Positions 49,806 through 57,519 of a DNA stretch of 64,000 bases are shown here, in pieces. The DNA comes from Rhodoblastus sp. 17X3. Lineage in GTDB: Bacteria > Pseudomonadota > Alphaproteobacteria > Rhizobiales > Beijerinckiaceae. Numbering within the stretch: position 1 is the first letter of the stretch; each line of letters begins with the position of its first letter. The translations under genes and the position numbers were made by a program. The notes under the pieces were generated by a model that did not search any database, had not been told where the DNA came from, and saw only the letters and a program-made list of their open reading frames with translations. The stretch lies in contig NZ_JASHHX010000007.1 in assembly GCF_030056575.1 (NCBI RefSeq), forward strand, positions 62,001-126,000. The letters run 5' to 3'.

Positions 49806-51719
49806 TTGTCCGCAGTCCTTCCCGAACAACGCATTCCCGAGCGCCTCCCCGGAGCCGATTCCCGCCGGACCGAGCCTTCCTTGCCGTGGACCGGCCCGGC
49901 GGCGGCCCCTGCTCCGCTCCCCGTCGCCGGCGGCGCCTTCGAGACCGACGCCCCCGCCAGGCCGGACAAGGCTGCTTTCACACCGCAGACCCAGGCCCTG
50001 CTGAAGCGCCTTTCGGACCTGCTGCGCCGGCCCGACGCGCCGGCGCCCTTCGCCGCCGGACTGTTCGCTCCCGCCGGCGCAGGCAAATCCAGCGCGCTGG
50101 GCTGGCTGACGGAAAGCCTCGCCGCGCCCGGCGCGACAGTCGTCGTCTCCCTGCGCGCCGGCGACCTCGCCGCCGAACCGGAGCGCTCGCTCGCCGCCGC
50201 GCTTTATCGCGCCCTGTCGCGGCGCCATGGCGCGCTGGCCCAGGAAGCCGCGCAGGAAGGCGCGCATTTTGGCGCCGATCCCGCCACCGTCGCCCGGGCG
50301 GCCCATGAGCGGCTCGACGCCCTGCGGCGCAAGCTGAGCCAGGAAAAGCAGGCGCTCGCCCAGACCGAGACCCGCCGCGCGGCCATCAAGGAAACGCTGC
50401 TCTATGACACGCCCGGAACCCGCGTCGACGTCTATGCGCGAAAGATGCGCAGCGCCGTCGAGCCGCGCCTGCGCCGGTTCGGCTTCGCCGGCGAGCCCCT
50501 CGCCGTGTTCAAGGACCTGACCCGCGACGTCAATGAGAGCGGCGGACTCGTCTCGCGGCTGCTCGCCTCGCTGCGGGGCCTTTACGCATTTCGCGGCCAG
50601 ATCCGGCTGCTGCTGCTTTCCGCCGCGAGCTTCGCCGTGAACACGGGCCTGGCCTGGCTCGCCGCCAACAAGCCGGTCTGGCTCGGCGTGATCGCCAGCT
50701 CCGGTTCGATCGGCGCGCAGACCGCCGATTTCCTGCAAATCCGCCTCGACTGGCTGCCGATGGCGGCGCAAGGTTTCGCCCTGATCGCGTTGGCCCTGTT
50801 CGGTCTCAATGTCTGGCGCGCCTTCGACTTCATGCATCCCCTCGTCCAGGCCGCCGGACTGCTTGACGAGGACGTCGCGGCCAGGCGCCACGAGATCGAC
50901 CAGAGCGTCGCCCATCATGCGCGAAATGTCGAAATGCTGGGAAGCGAAGCCCACGCTTTGGCCCAGAAGGCGGAGGAAGCCGAGCGGCGCGCCGCCGCCG
51001 CCGGGTCCGCCAAGAACCCGCCCTTGTTCATGGAGACCGACGAAGCCGCCCGGAAGCGCGACGTCGCGCTGGGCTTCCTCGAATCCGTTTCGGCCCTGCT
51101 GGCGAGCGGCGGCTTCCCCGGCGCGCCGGGCCGCATCGTGGTCACGGTCGACGGCTTCGAGAGCGTCGCCGCTCCCGCGCCTCTGCTCGACCGGCTGAAC
51201 GACCTGCTCGCGCGCCCCGGCCTGATCGCGGTCTATGCGCTGGACGCCCAGCTTTTCCGCGGGGCGCCAGACGCGCTCGCCCGCCGCGTCCAGCTGCCGC
51301 TGCGGCTCGACGCCGGCGGCCCGGACGCGCCGCTCGCCCTGGCCGCGCTCGACGCCCCGCTGTCGCCGCTCGAATCGAGCCTCGTGGACGCGCTGGCGCC
51401 GCTGGCCGGCGATAACCCGCGCGCGCAAAAACGCCTGCGCAACCTGTTCCGCTTCCTGCGCCCGTCCTCAGCGGCGACGCCGGGCCTCGCCGCCGCCCTC
51501 GCCCTCTTCCTCGCGGCGGATATCGGCGCGACGCCGGGCGACCGGCAGGCTCTGGAACAGGCCCTGGCCGCCAATCTGGACATTTTCGCGCCGAGAGGCT
51601 CGGCGGCCCTGCAGGAGACGCTCGCCAGGGTCGCCGCCATCGGCGGGCCAATCAGCCGCGACGAGGCGTGGCGCGCAGCCGCCCTCGCCCGCCACGTCTC
51701 AATGGAGCTGTTCGCCTAA
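49806..51719 (+). CDS. KAP-like P-loop NTPase with membrane helices
   Basis: 637 residues from a TTG at 49806, chosen because AGGAG lies 7 bases upstream and no ATG fits. It has a Pro/Ala-rich N-terminal 55 residues and Walker A FAPAGAGKSSAL (Lys94). A basic helical insert is followed by a hydrophobic segment near 265-300 and another near 320-340, then a long coiled coil. Walker B is IVVTVDGFES near residue 440. Two membrane helices inserted between Walker A and B are the hallmark of KAP NTPases. Family members are often tied to membrane complexes or phage-related processes; this one has no known partner. Its stop overlaps the facing CBS-BON gene. Confidence 0.8.
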   Translation: MSAVLPEQRIPERLPGADSRRTEPSLPWTGPAAAPAPLPVAGGAFETDAPARPDKAAFTPQTQALLKRLSDLLRRPDAPAPFAAGLFAPAGAGKSSALGWLTESLAAPGATVVVSLRAGDLAAEPERSLAAALYRALSRRHGALAQEAAQEGAHFGADPATVARAAHERLDALRRKLSQEKQALAQTETRRAAIKETLLYDTPGTRVDVYARKMRSAVEPRLRRFGFAGEPLAVFKDLTRDVNESGGLVSRLLASLRGLYAFRGQIRLLLLSAASFAVNTGLAWLAANKPVWLGVIASSGSIGAQTADFLQIRLDWLPMAAQGFALIALALFGLNVWRAFDFMHPLVQAAGLLDEDVAARRHEIDQSVAHHARNVEMLGSEAHALAQKAEEAERRAAAAGSAKNPPLFMETDEAARKRDVALGFLESVSALLASGGFPGAPGRIVVTVDGFESVAAPAPLLDRLNDLLARPGLIAVYALDAQLFRGAPDALARRVQLPLRLDAGGPDAPLALAALDAPLSPLESSLVDALAPLAGDNPRAQKRLRNLFRFLRPSSAATPGLAAALALFLAADIGATPGDRQALEQALAANLDIFAPRGSAALQETLARVAAIGGPISRDEAWRAAALARHVSMELFA

Positions 51720-52435
51720 AATCCTTCGGTCTTGCCGATGGTCATGCCGGAGAAAGGCTCGATCCATACCAGCTTGTCGATTACCCGGTTGACGCCGGGG
51801 ATGTTTTCCGCCGCGACCACCAGCGCCGGTCGCTGCCTTTCGTCGAAGATCTCGCCGGTCAGGGTGACAACGCCCTGATCCACGGTCACGTCGAGGGTCT
51901 TGGGCGAGGCGAAGCCCTGCTCGCGCAATTCGCTCAGCAGACGGTCGAGAATGGCCTGGTCCGTGCACTCGGCAGCGGTCGCCGGCTTGGGCGCGACCGC
52001 CAGGGAGAGGGTGCGCAGCAGATCGGCCCGGGTGATGATGCCGACGACGCGATCGCCGCTCACCACCGGCAGACGCTTCACCTTGCGCCGCTCCATCACC
52101 TCGACCACCTCGTTGACGGAGGCGGATTCGCCGACCGTCGCGACGTCGCGGGTCATGACGTCATGGACCTTGCGGCCATGGCTCATCACATAGGATTCCG
52201 CGACCTCGCCCGGACCGAGCAAGAATTCGATCCAGCGCGGCTTGCGCTTGGCCGTGCCGAGTTCGGCGCGATGCAGGAAATCGCCCTCGCTGACCAGCCC
52301 GACCAGCCGCCCGTCGGCGTCCGTCACCGGCAGGCCGGACACATGCAACGACAGCAGGAGCCCGATAGCCTCCTCGATCGTCGCGTCAGGACCGATCGTC
52401 TTGACCGGGCTCGTCATGATTTCGGACGCAAACAT
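51716..52435 (-). CDS. CBS-domain pair with C-terminal BON domain
   Basis: 239 residues. CBS 1 spans about residues 5-60 (IMTSPVKTIGPDATIEEAIGLLL, DADGRLVGLVSEGDFL). CBS 2 spans about 92-145 (VHDVMTRDVATVGESASVNEVVEVM, VVGIITRADLLRTL). Residues about 165-230 form a BON domain (LDVTVDQGVVTLTGEI). The CBS pair probably binds an adenine nucleotide and the BON part phospholipid or another ligand. The layout is common in proteobacteria with stress or stationary-phase roles. The stop overlaps the stop of the KAP-like gene on the other strand by 3 bases. Confidence 0.92.
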   Translation of the reverse strand: MFASEIMTSPVKTIGPDATIEEAIGLLLSLHVSGLPVTDADGRLVGLVSEGDFLHRAELGTAKRKPRWIEFLLGPGEVAESYVMSHGRKVHDVMTRDVATVGESASVNEVVEVMERRKVKRLPVVSGDRVVGIITRADLLRTLSLAVAPKPATAAECTDQAILDRLLSELREQGFASPKTLDVTVDQGVVTLTGEIFDERQRPALVVAAENIPGVNRVIDKLVWIEPFSGMTIGKTEGF

Positions 52436-52527
52436 GATCGCCTCCCCTCGCGCGGCGCCATCCGCCCGCGCGACACCAGTGTAATCCTAGCGTGAGGCTA
52501 ATCCTTGACGCCGATCAATGCGAGGGA

Positions 52528-52565
52528 TTGCCCGAAATAAATTATGACTGTATGGTCAGTCATAA
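52528..52565 (+). promoter_or_regulatory. TetR operator overlapping the promoter of the efflux operon
   Basis: TTATGACTG (52542-52550) and CAGTCATAA (52557-52565) form a perfect 9-bp inverted repeat separated by TATGGT. The spacer is also a -10 element, with TTGCCC as -35 at 52528-52533 and 17 bases between. A bound repressor would therefore block RNA polymerase directly. It lies 20 bases before the tetR-type start codon. Confidence 0.82.
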
Positions 52566-52584
52566 AATCAAGCCCGGAGCGACC

Positions 52585-53208
52585 ATGGCGCGGCAGGCCC
52601 GCACCGAATCCGACCGCGAAGACCGCATGCGCGCCATCCGCGCGGCGGCGCTGGACGTTTTCGCGGCCAAGGGCTTTTCCGCCGCGCGGCTCGAAGACGT
52701 CGCCAAGGCGGCGGGCGTCGCCAAGGGCACGATCTATCTTTATTTCAAATCCAAGGACGACCTGCTCGAAGCCATCGTAAAGAGCACGATCGGCGTGACC
52801 TTGCAGAATGTCGAGCTGGCCGTCGCCGCCTCCCCCGCCCCCGCGAGCCAGCTGCTGAGGCTGGTGGGTCAAGCCATCGCCGCCGCGCTGCAAGACCCCG
52901 ACCGCAGGCGCGTCCTGCATCTGGTGCTTTCCGAAGGCGGACGCTTCCCCGGGCTCGCCGAATTCTACCATCGCGAGATCATTTCGCGCGGCATGGCGAT
53001 GATCCGGGCCATTGTCGCCAAGGGCCTCGCCAGCGGCGAATTCGTCTCCGACGAGCCCGCGCGTTTCCCGCATCTGGTCATCGCGCCCGCGCTCGTCGCG
53101 GTGATCTGGAGCGTCGTCTTCGCCCCTATCGAGCCGCTCGATTCCCGCGCGCTGATCGAAGCCCATTTCGACCTGCTCACCCGCGCCCTCACCCAGAAAA
53201 CCAAATGA
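52585..53208 (+). CDS. TetR/AcrR-family repressor of the efflux operon
   Basis: 207 residues from the ATG at 52585, with GGAG 6 bases upstream. The N-terminal helix-turn-helix is AALDVFAAKGFSAARLEDVAKAAGVAKGTIYLYFKSKDDLLEAIV, followed by an all-helical ligand domain. The gene heads the HlyD-ABC operon, and its stop overlaps the HlyD start (ATGA). A perfect palindromic operator sits on its promoter, so autoregulation is very likely. The ligand, presumably a toxic substrate of the pump, is unknown. Confidence 0.93.
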   Translation: MARQARTESDREDRMRAIRAAALDVFAAKGFSAARLEDVAKAAGVAKGTIYLYFKSKDDLLEAIVKSTIGVTLQNVELAVAASPAPASQLLRLVGQAIAAALQDPDRRRVLHLVLSEGGRFPGLAEFYHREIISRGMAMIRAIVAKGLASGEFVSDEPARFPHLVIAPALVAVIWSVVFAPIEPLDSRALIEAHFDLLTRALTQKTK

Positions 53209-54197
53209 AAAACCGGCTCAAATGGATCGCGCCGATCCTCGTCCTTCTGGCGCTCGTCTGGCTTGCCAGCAAGGTCTTCGCGCCCTCCAGGCCGCAGGAT
53301 CTTTATACCGGCTATGTCGAAGGCGACCTCGTGCAAATCGGCCCTATCGAGGGCGAGCGCCTGCTGCGGCTCAATGTCGAGCCCGGGGCGCAGGTCGCCA
53401 AGGGCGCGGCGCTCTTCACCATGGCGACGCCCGTGCTTGACCAGCAGCGCGCCGAGGCTCAGGCGCGCGTCGAACAGGCCGAAGCCAATCTGAAGAATTT
53501 TCAGGCGGCGCTGCAACGGCCGGAGCAGATCGCGGTTCTGCGCGCGGGCGTGGAGCGCGCCAAGGCGTCGCTGGTCCTGTCGCAAACGGAATATGACCGC
53601 CAACAGGCGATGCTGCCCCGGGGCGCGACCACCTTCGCCGCGCGCGACCAGGCGAAATTCGCGCTGGACCGCGACAAGGCGAGCCTCGCCGAAGCCGAAC
53701 GCCAGATCGAGGCCGGGCTGCTGCCGTCGCGCAACCAGGAAATCGCCGGTGCCGAAGCCGCCGTCTATCAGGCGCGGGCGCAATTGGAGCAGGTCGACGT
53801 GCGCATCGCGCGCCAGTCTGTTTCCGCGCCCGCCTCCGGCATTGTGCAAGACGTCTATTTCTGGCCCGGCGAAATCGTCGGCGCCGGCCAGCCCATTCTC
53901 GTCCTGCTGCCGCCCGAGAACCGCAAGATCCGTTTCTTCGTTCCCGAGCCGCAGCTCGCGCGCCTTTCCCTCGGCGCGAAGATCGCGGTCGCCTGCGACA
54001 ATTGCCCGCCGAGCCTCAATGCGCGCGTGACCTTTATCTCCCAGCAGGCGGAGTACACCCCGCCGGTGATCTTCTCGCTGCAGGAGCGCGGCAAGCTGGT
54101 GTTCCGCGTCGATGCGCGGCTCGACGATCCCTCCGTCATTCTGCCGCTCGGCCTGCCGGTCACGGCGCGGCTCGTCGCGGCGGAGGCTGCGAAATGA
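53205..54197 (+). CDS. HlyD-family membrane fusion protein of an ABC efflux system
   Basis: 330 residues. An N-terminal membrane helix (residues 6-24) is followed by a biotinyl-lipoyl half (VEPGAQVAKGAAL), a long coiled-coil hairpin (about 80-190, rich in QARVEQAEANLKNFQ heptads), the second lipoyl half (ASGIVQDVYFWPGEIVGAGQPILVLLP) and a beta-barrel domain. It resembles YbhG/YhiI adaptors that connect an ABC-2 exporter to an outer-membrane channel. Overlaps tetR upstream and the ATPase gene downstream, each by 4 bases. Confidence 0.93.
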   Translation: MKNRLKWIAPILVLLALVWLASKVFAPSRPQDLYTGYVEGDLVQIGPIEGERLLRLNVEPGAQVAKGAALFTMATPVLDQQRAEAQARVEQAEANLKNFQAALQRPEQIAVLRAGVERAKASLVLSQTEYDRQQAMLPRGATTFAARDQAKFALDRDKASLAEAERQIEAGLLPSRNQEIAGAEAAVYQARAQLEQVDVRIARQSVSAPASGIVQDVYFWPGEIVGAGQPILVLLPPENRKIRFFVPEPQLARLSLGAKIAVACDNCPPSLNARVTFISQQAEYTPPVIFSLQERGKLVFRVDARLDDPSVILPLGLPVTARLVAAEAAK

Positions 54198-55123
54198 GCG
54201 AGGCGCCGGAAATCGTCATCGACGTGCGCGGACTCAACAAGAGCTTCGACGGCAAGAAGGTGGTCGAGGACCTGTCGATGCAGGTGCGGCGGGGCCGCAT
54301 TCATGGCTTTCTCGGCCCCAATGGCAGCGGCAAGACCACGACCATCCGCATGTTGTGCGGGCTGCTGACGCCCGACAGCGGCGAAGGAACCTGCCTCGGC
54401 TTCGACATTCTCACCCGGCAGCGCGAGATCAAGCGCCGCACCGGCTATATGACGCAGCGCTTTTCGCTCTATGCCGATCTCACGATCCGCGAAAATCTCG
54501 AATTCATCGGCCGCGTCTATGGCCTGCGCGACCCCGCCGCTCGCGCGGGCGAGGCGATCGAGCGGCTCGGCCTTGGCGGGCGCGCCAACCAGCTCGCGAG
54601 CGAATTGTCAGGCGGCTGGAAACAGCGCCTCGCGCTCGGCGCCTGCATTATGCCGAGGCCGGAACTGCTGCTGCTCGACGAGCCGACCGCGGGCGTCGAT
54701 CCCAAGGCGCGGCGCGATTTCTGGGACGAGATTCACCAGCTCGCCCACGAGGGCCTGACCGTGCTCGTCTCGACCCATTACATGGACGAGGCTGAGCGCT
54801 GCCACGAGATCGCCTATATCGCTTACGGCCATCTGCTGGCGCGGGGGACCGTGGCCGAAATCATCGCCCAGTCGCATCTCTCCACCTTCGTCGTCTCCGG
54901 CGACGATCTGGCGGCGCTCGCCGAAATCCTGAAACAAACTCCCGGCGTGGACATGGTCGCGCCCTTCGGCGCCAAGCTTCATGTCGCGGGCCGCGACGCC
55001 GCCGCGCTAGACCGCGTCGCGGAACAATTCGCGGCGCCGGGCCTCGTCTGGGAGCGCGACGCCCCCAATCTCGAAGACGTCTTCATCGACATGATGAGCC
55101 GCGCGCGGGACAATTATTCATGA
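54194..55123 (+). CDS. ABC-2 type exporter ATP-binding protein
   Basis: 309 residues from the ATG at 54194. One ABC domain: Walker A GPNGSGKTTTIRML, Q-loop YMTQRFSLYADLT, signature LSGGWKQRLALG, Walker B LLLLDEPTAGVD and the H-loop STHYMDEAERC. A C-terminal domain of about 80 residues ends the chain. It powers the following permease. In related systems (YbhFSR) two permeases follow; here there is one. Confidence 0.95.
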   Translation: MSEAPEIVIDVRGLNKSFDGKKVVEDLSMQVRRGRIHGFLGPNGSGKTTTIRMLCGLLTPDSGEGTCLGFDILTRQREIKRRTGYMTQRFSLYADLTIRENLEFIGRVYGLRDPAARAGEAIERLGLGGRANQLASELSGGWKQRLALGACIMPRPELLLLDEPTAGVDPKARRDFWDEIHQLAHEGLTVLVSTHYMDEAERCHEIAYIAYGHLLARGTVAEIIAQSHLSTFVVSGDDLAALAEILKQTPGVDMVAPFGAKLHVAGRDAAALDRVAEQFAAPGLVWERDAPNLEDVFIDMMSRARDNYS

Positions 55124-56280
55124 GCGCCGCGCGCGAAAAAGCTTCGTTTCTTCCCGCCGCGCTGGAGCGGCTCTATGCCGTTTTCGTCAAGGAGCTGATC
55201 CAGCTGCGGCGCGACCGGCTGACCTTCGCCACCATGATCGCCATTCCGGTCATGCAGCTCATCCTGTTCGGCTTCGCGATCAATTCAGACCCCAAGCACT
55301 TGCCGACCGCCGTGCTGGACAATGACCACAGCGCCTTCTCGCGCCTCTTCATCACGGCGCTGAAGGCCACGGATTATTTCGACATCCGCTACGCGCTCTC
55401 CGCTCCCGAGGAGATTGATCCGCTGCTCCTTTCCGGCGATGTCAATTTCGCCATCGAGATTCCGCAGGACTTCGCCCGGAAGCTGGCGCGCGGCGAAAAT
55501 CCGGCCATTCTCGTGGTCGCCGACGCCGCCGACCCGACCGCCGTCAATGGCGCGGCCATGGCGCTGAACGGAATGGCCGCGCAGGTCTTCACACGCGAAT
55601 TGCTGGGGCCTTTGCAGCGGCTCTCTTCCAAGCCCGCGCCTTACGAAGTGCGCCTGCAGAAGCGCTACAATCCGGCGGGCGAGACGCGGCTGAACATCGT
55701 GCCGGGCCTCGTCGGCACCATTCTCACCCTCACCATGCTGATTTTTACCGCGCTTTCGGTGACGCGCGAGGTCGAGCGCGGCACGATGGAATCTCTGCTC
55801 GCCATGCCGATCAATCCGGTCGAGATCATGCTTGGCAAGATCCTTCCCTATGCCGCCGTCGGCTTCCTCCAGATGGCCCTCATCGCCTTCGCCGCGCGCT
55901 TCATCTTCAAGGTGCCGGTGGTCGGCAATCTCGGCACATTCGTCACGCTGACGATGCTTTTCATCGTGGCGAATCTCTCCGTGGGCTATACATTCTCGAC
56001 CATCGCCAAGAACCAGCTGCAAGCGATGCAGATGAGCTTTTTCTTCTTCCTGCCGAGCATCCTGCTGTCCGGCTTCATGTTCCCCTTTCGCGGCATGCCG
56101 GACTGGGCGCAGGACATCGGCTCGATCCTGCCGCTTACCCATTATCTGCGCATCGTGCGCGGCGTGATGCTGAAAGGCGCGGGCTTCGCCGATCTCGCCG
56201 CCGACACGGCGGCGCTCGGCGCCTTCACCCTCGCCGCCATGACCATTGCGGTCCTGCGGTTCCGCCAGACGCTGGACTGA
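55120..56280 (+). CDS. ABC-2 type exporter permease
   Basis: 386 residues. A first membrane helix near residue 30 is followed by a large periplasmic loop (about 60-195) and five further helices from about residue 200. ABC2_membrane_3 layout with the conserved VKELIQLRRDRLTF start, SVTREVERGTMESLLAMPINPVEIMLGKILPY loop and LPSILLSGFMFPFRGMP. It would form a homodimer with the ATPase, probably exporting drugs or other amphipathic compounds. Overlaps the ATPase gene by 4 bases. Confidence 0.94.
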   Translation: MSAAREKASFLPAALERLYAVFVKELIQLRRDRLTFATMIAIPVMQLILFGFAINSDPKHLPTAVLDNDHSAFSRLFITALKATDYFDIRYALSAPEEIDPLLLSGDVNFAIEIPQDFARKLARGENPAILVVADAADPTAVNGAAMALNGMAAQVFTRELLGPLQRLSSKPAPYEVRLQKRYNPAGETRLNIVPGLVGTILTLTMLIFTALSVTREVERGTMESLLAMPINPVEIMLGKILPYAAVGFLQMALIAFAARFIFKVPVVGNLGTFVTLTMLFIVANLSVGYTFSTIAKNQLQAMQMSFFFFLPSILLSGFMFPFRGMPDWAQDIGSILPLTHYLRIVRGVMLKGAGFADLAADTAALGAFTLAAMTIAVLRFRQTLD

Positions 56281-56295
56281 CCTTGGGACGGACGC

Positions 56296-57510
56296 ATGAT
56301 GGGTGAAAGTCTGCAGGAAATTCTCGTCATGCTCAGCGTGGCGATGCTGGTCGCCATGGCCGCGCGGCGCGTCAAGCTGCCCTATACAATCGGCCTCGTC
56401 GTCGTCGGCGCGCTGCTCGCCTTTTCCAGGATCGACGTCGGCCCGGACCTCACCTCCGAACTCATCCTCGACCTCATCCTGCCGCCGCTGCTGTTCGAGG
56501 CTGCTCTGGCCCTGCGCTGGCGCGACCTGCGCGCGGATCTGGCGCCGATCCTGACCTTCTCAATCCTCGGCACGATCCTCGCCATGGCGGTCGTGGCGAT
56601 GGGGCTGGTCTGGCTGCTGGACTGGCCGCTCGCCCCGGCTCTGGTGTTCGGCGCGCTGATTTCCGCGACCGATCCGGTGGCGATCATCGCCATGTTCAAG
56701 GACAACAGGTTTCACGGCCGCCTCAGCCTGCTGGTCGAGGCCGAGAGCCTGTTCAACGACGGTGCCGCCGCCGTGCTGTTCGCCCTCGTCCTCGCCTGGA
56801 TCCAGGCCGGCGAACACGCCCCGGGCGCGGCCGAGACGGCGCTGACGCTCGCGCGCATCGTCGGCGGCGGCATTGGAATCGGCGCGGCGGCAGGCGCCGC
56901 GGCCATTCTGCTGTCGCGCGGCACGTCGGAACATCTGGTCGAGCTGACGCTCTCCACCATCGCGGCCTTCGCGTCCTTTCTGGCGGCGGAAAAGCTTCAT
57001 GTCTCGGGCGTGCTGGCGACAGTCACGGCCGGGTTGATCATGGGCAATTTCGGCGTGTTCAGCCCGGGCGAGCGGTCCTTCCTCAGCCAGCGCGGCCGTG
57101 AGGCCATGACCAATTTCTGGGAATTTGCGGCCTTCCTCGCCAATTCCGTCATCTTCCTGCTGATCGGCGCCAATGTCGCGGTCATGCATTACGAGCATTA
57201 CGGTCGAGGCGTGATCGCCACTATCATCACGCTGGCGCTCGCAGCCCGCGCCGCCGCCGTCTATCCGCTCAGCTTCGCCTTGCGCGGCGCCAAAAACGCC
57301 GTCTCGCTACCGGAGCAGCACGTCCTGTGGTGGGGCGGATTGCGCGGGGCGCTCGCCCTCGCGCTGGCCCTGTCTCTCCCGGCCGCCTTGCCGCTGCGCG
57401 ACGAGATCATCGTCGTCACCTTCGCCGTGGTCGCTTTTTCCATCGTCGTGCAGGGCCTGACCATGCCGCCCTTGTTGCGGCTGCTGGGCTTCCTGCCCAA
57501 TCCGGATTGA
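56296..57510 (+). CDS. CPA1-family sodium/proton antiporter
   Basis: 404 residues, about 12 membrane helices. It shows ISATDPVAIIAMFKD (the Asp-Pro pair in the ion site), LLVEAESLFNDGAAAVLF (the conserved ND) and HVLWWGGLRGALALALAL near the C terminus, all CPA1/NhaP signatures. No long cytoplasmic tail. It exchanges Na+ or K+ for protons. It starts 15 bases after the ABC permease, so it may be read from the TetR promoter too. Confidence 0.94.
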   Translation: MMGESLQEILVMLSVAMLVAMAARRVKLPYTIGLVVVGALLAFSRIDVGPDLTSELILDLILPPLLFEAALALRWRDLRADLAPILTFSILGTILAMAVVAMGLVWLLDWPLAPALVFGALISATDPVAIIAMFKDNRFHGRLSLLVEAESLFNDGAAAVLFALVLAWIQAGEHAPGAAETALTLARIVGGGIGIGAAAGAAAILLSRGTSEHLVELTLSTIAAFASFLAAEKLHVSGVLATVTAGLIMGNFGVFSPGERSFLSQRGREAMTNFWEFAAFLANSVIFLLIGANVAVMHYEHYGRGVIATIITLALAARAAAVYPLSFALRGAKNAVSLPEQHVLWWGGLRGALALALALSLPAALPLRDEIIVVTFAVVAFSIVVQGLTMPPLLRLLGFLPNPD

Positions 57511-57519
57511 GGGCGGAGA

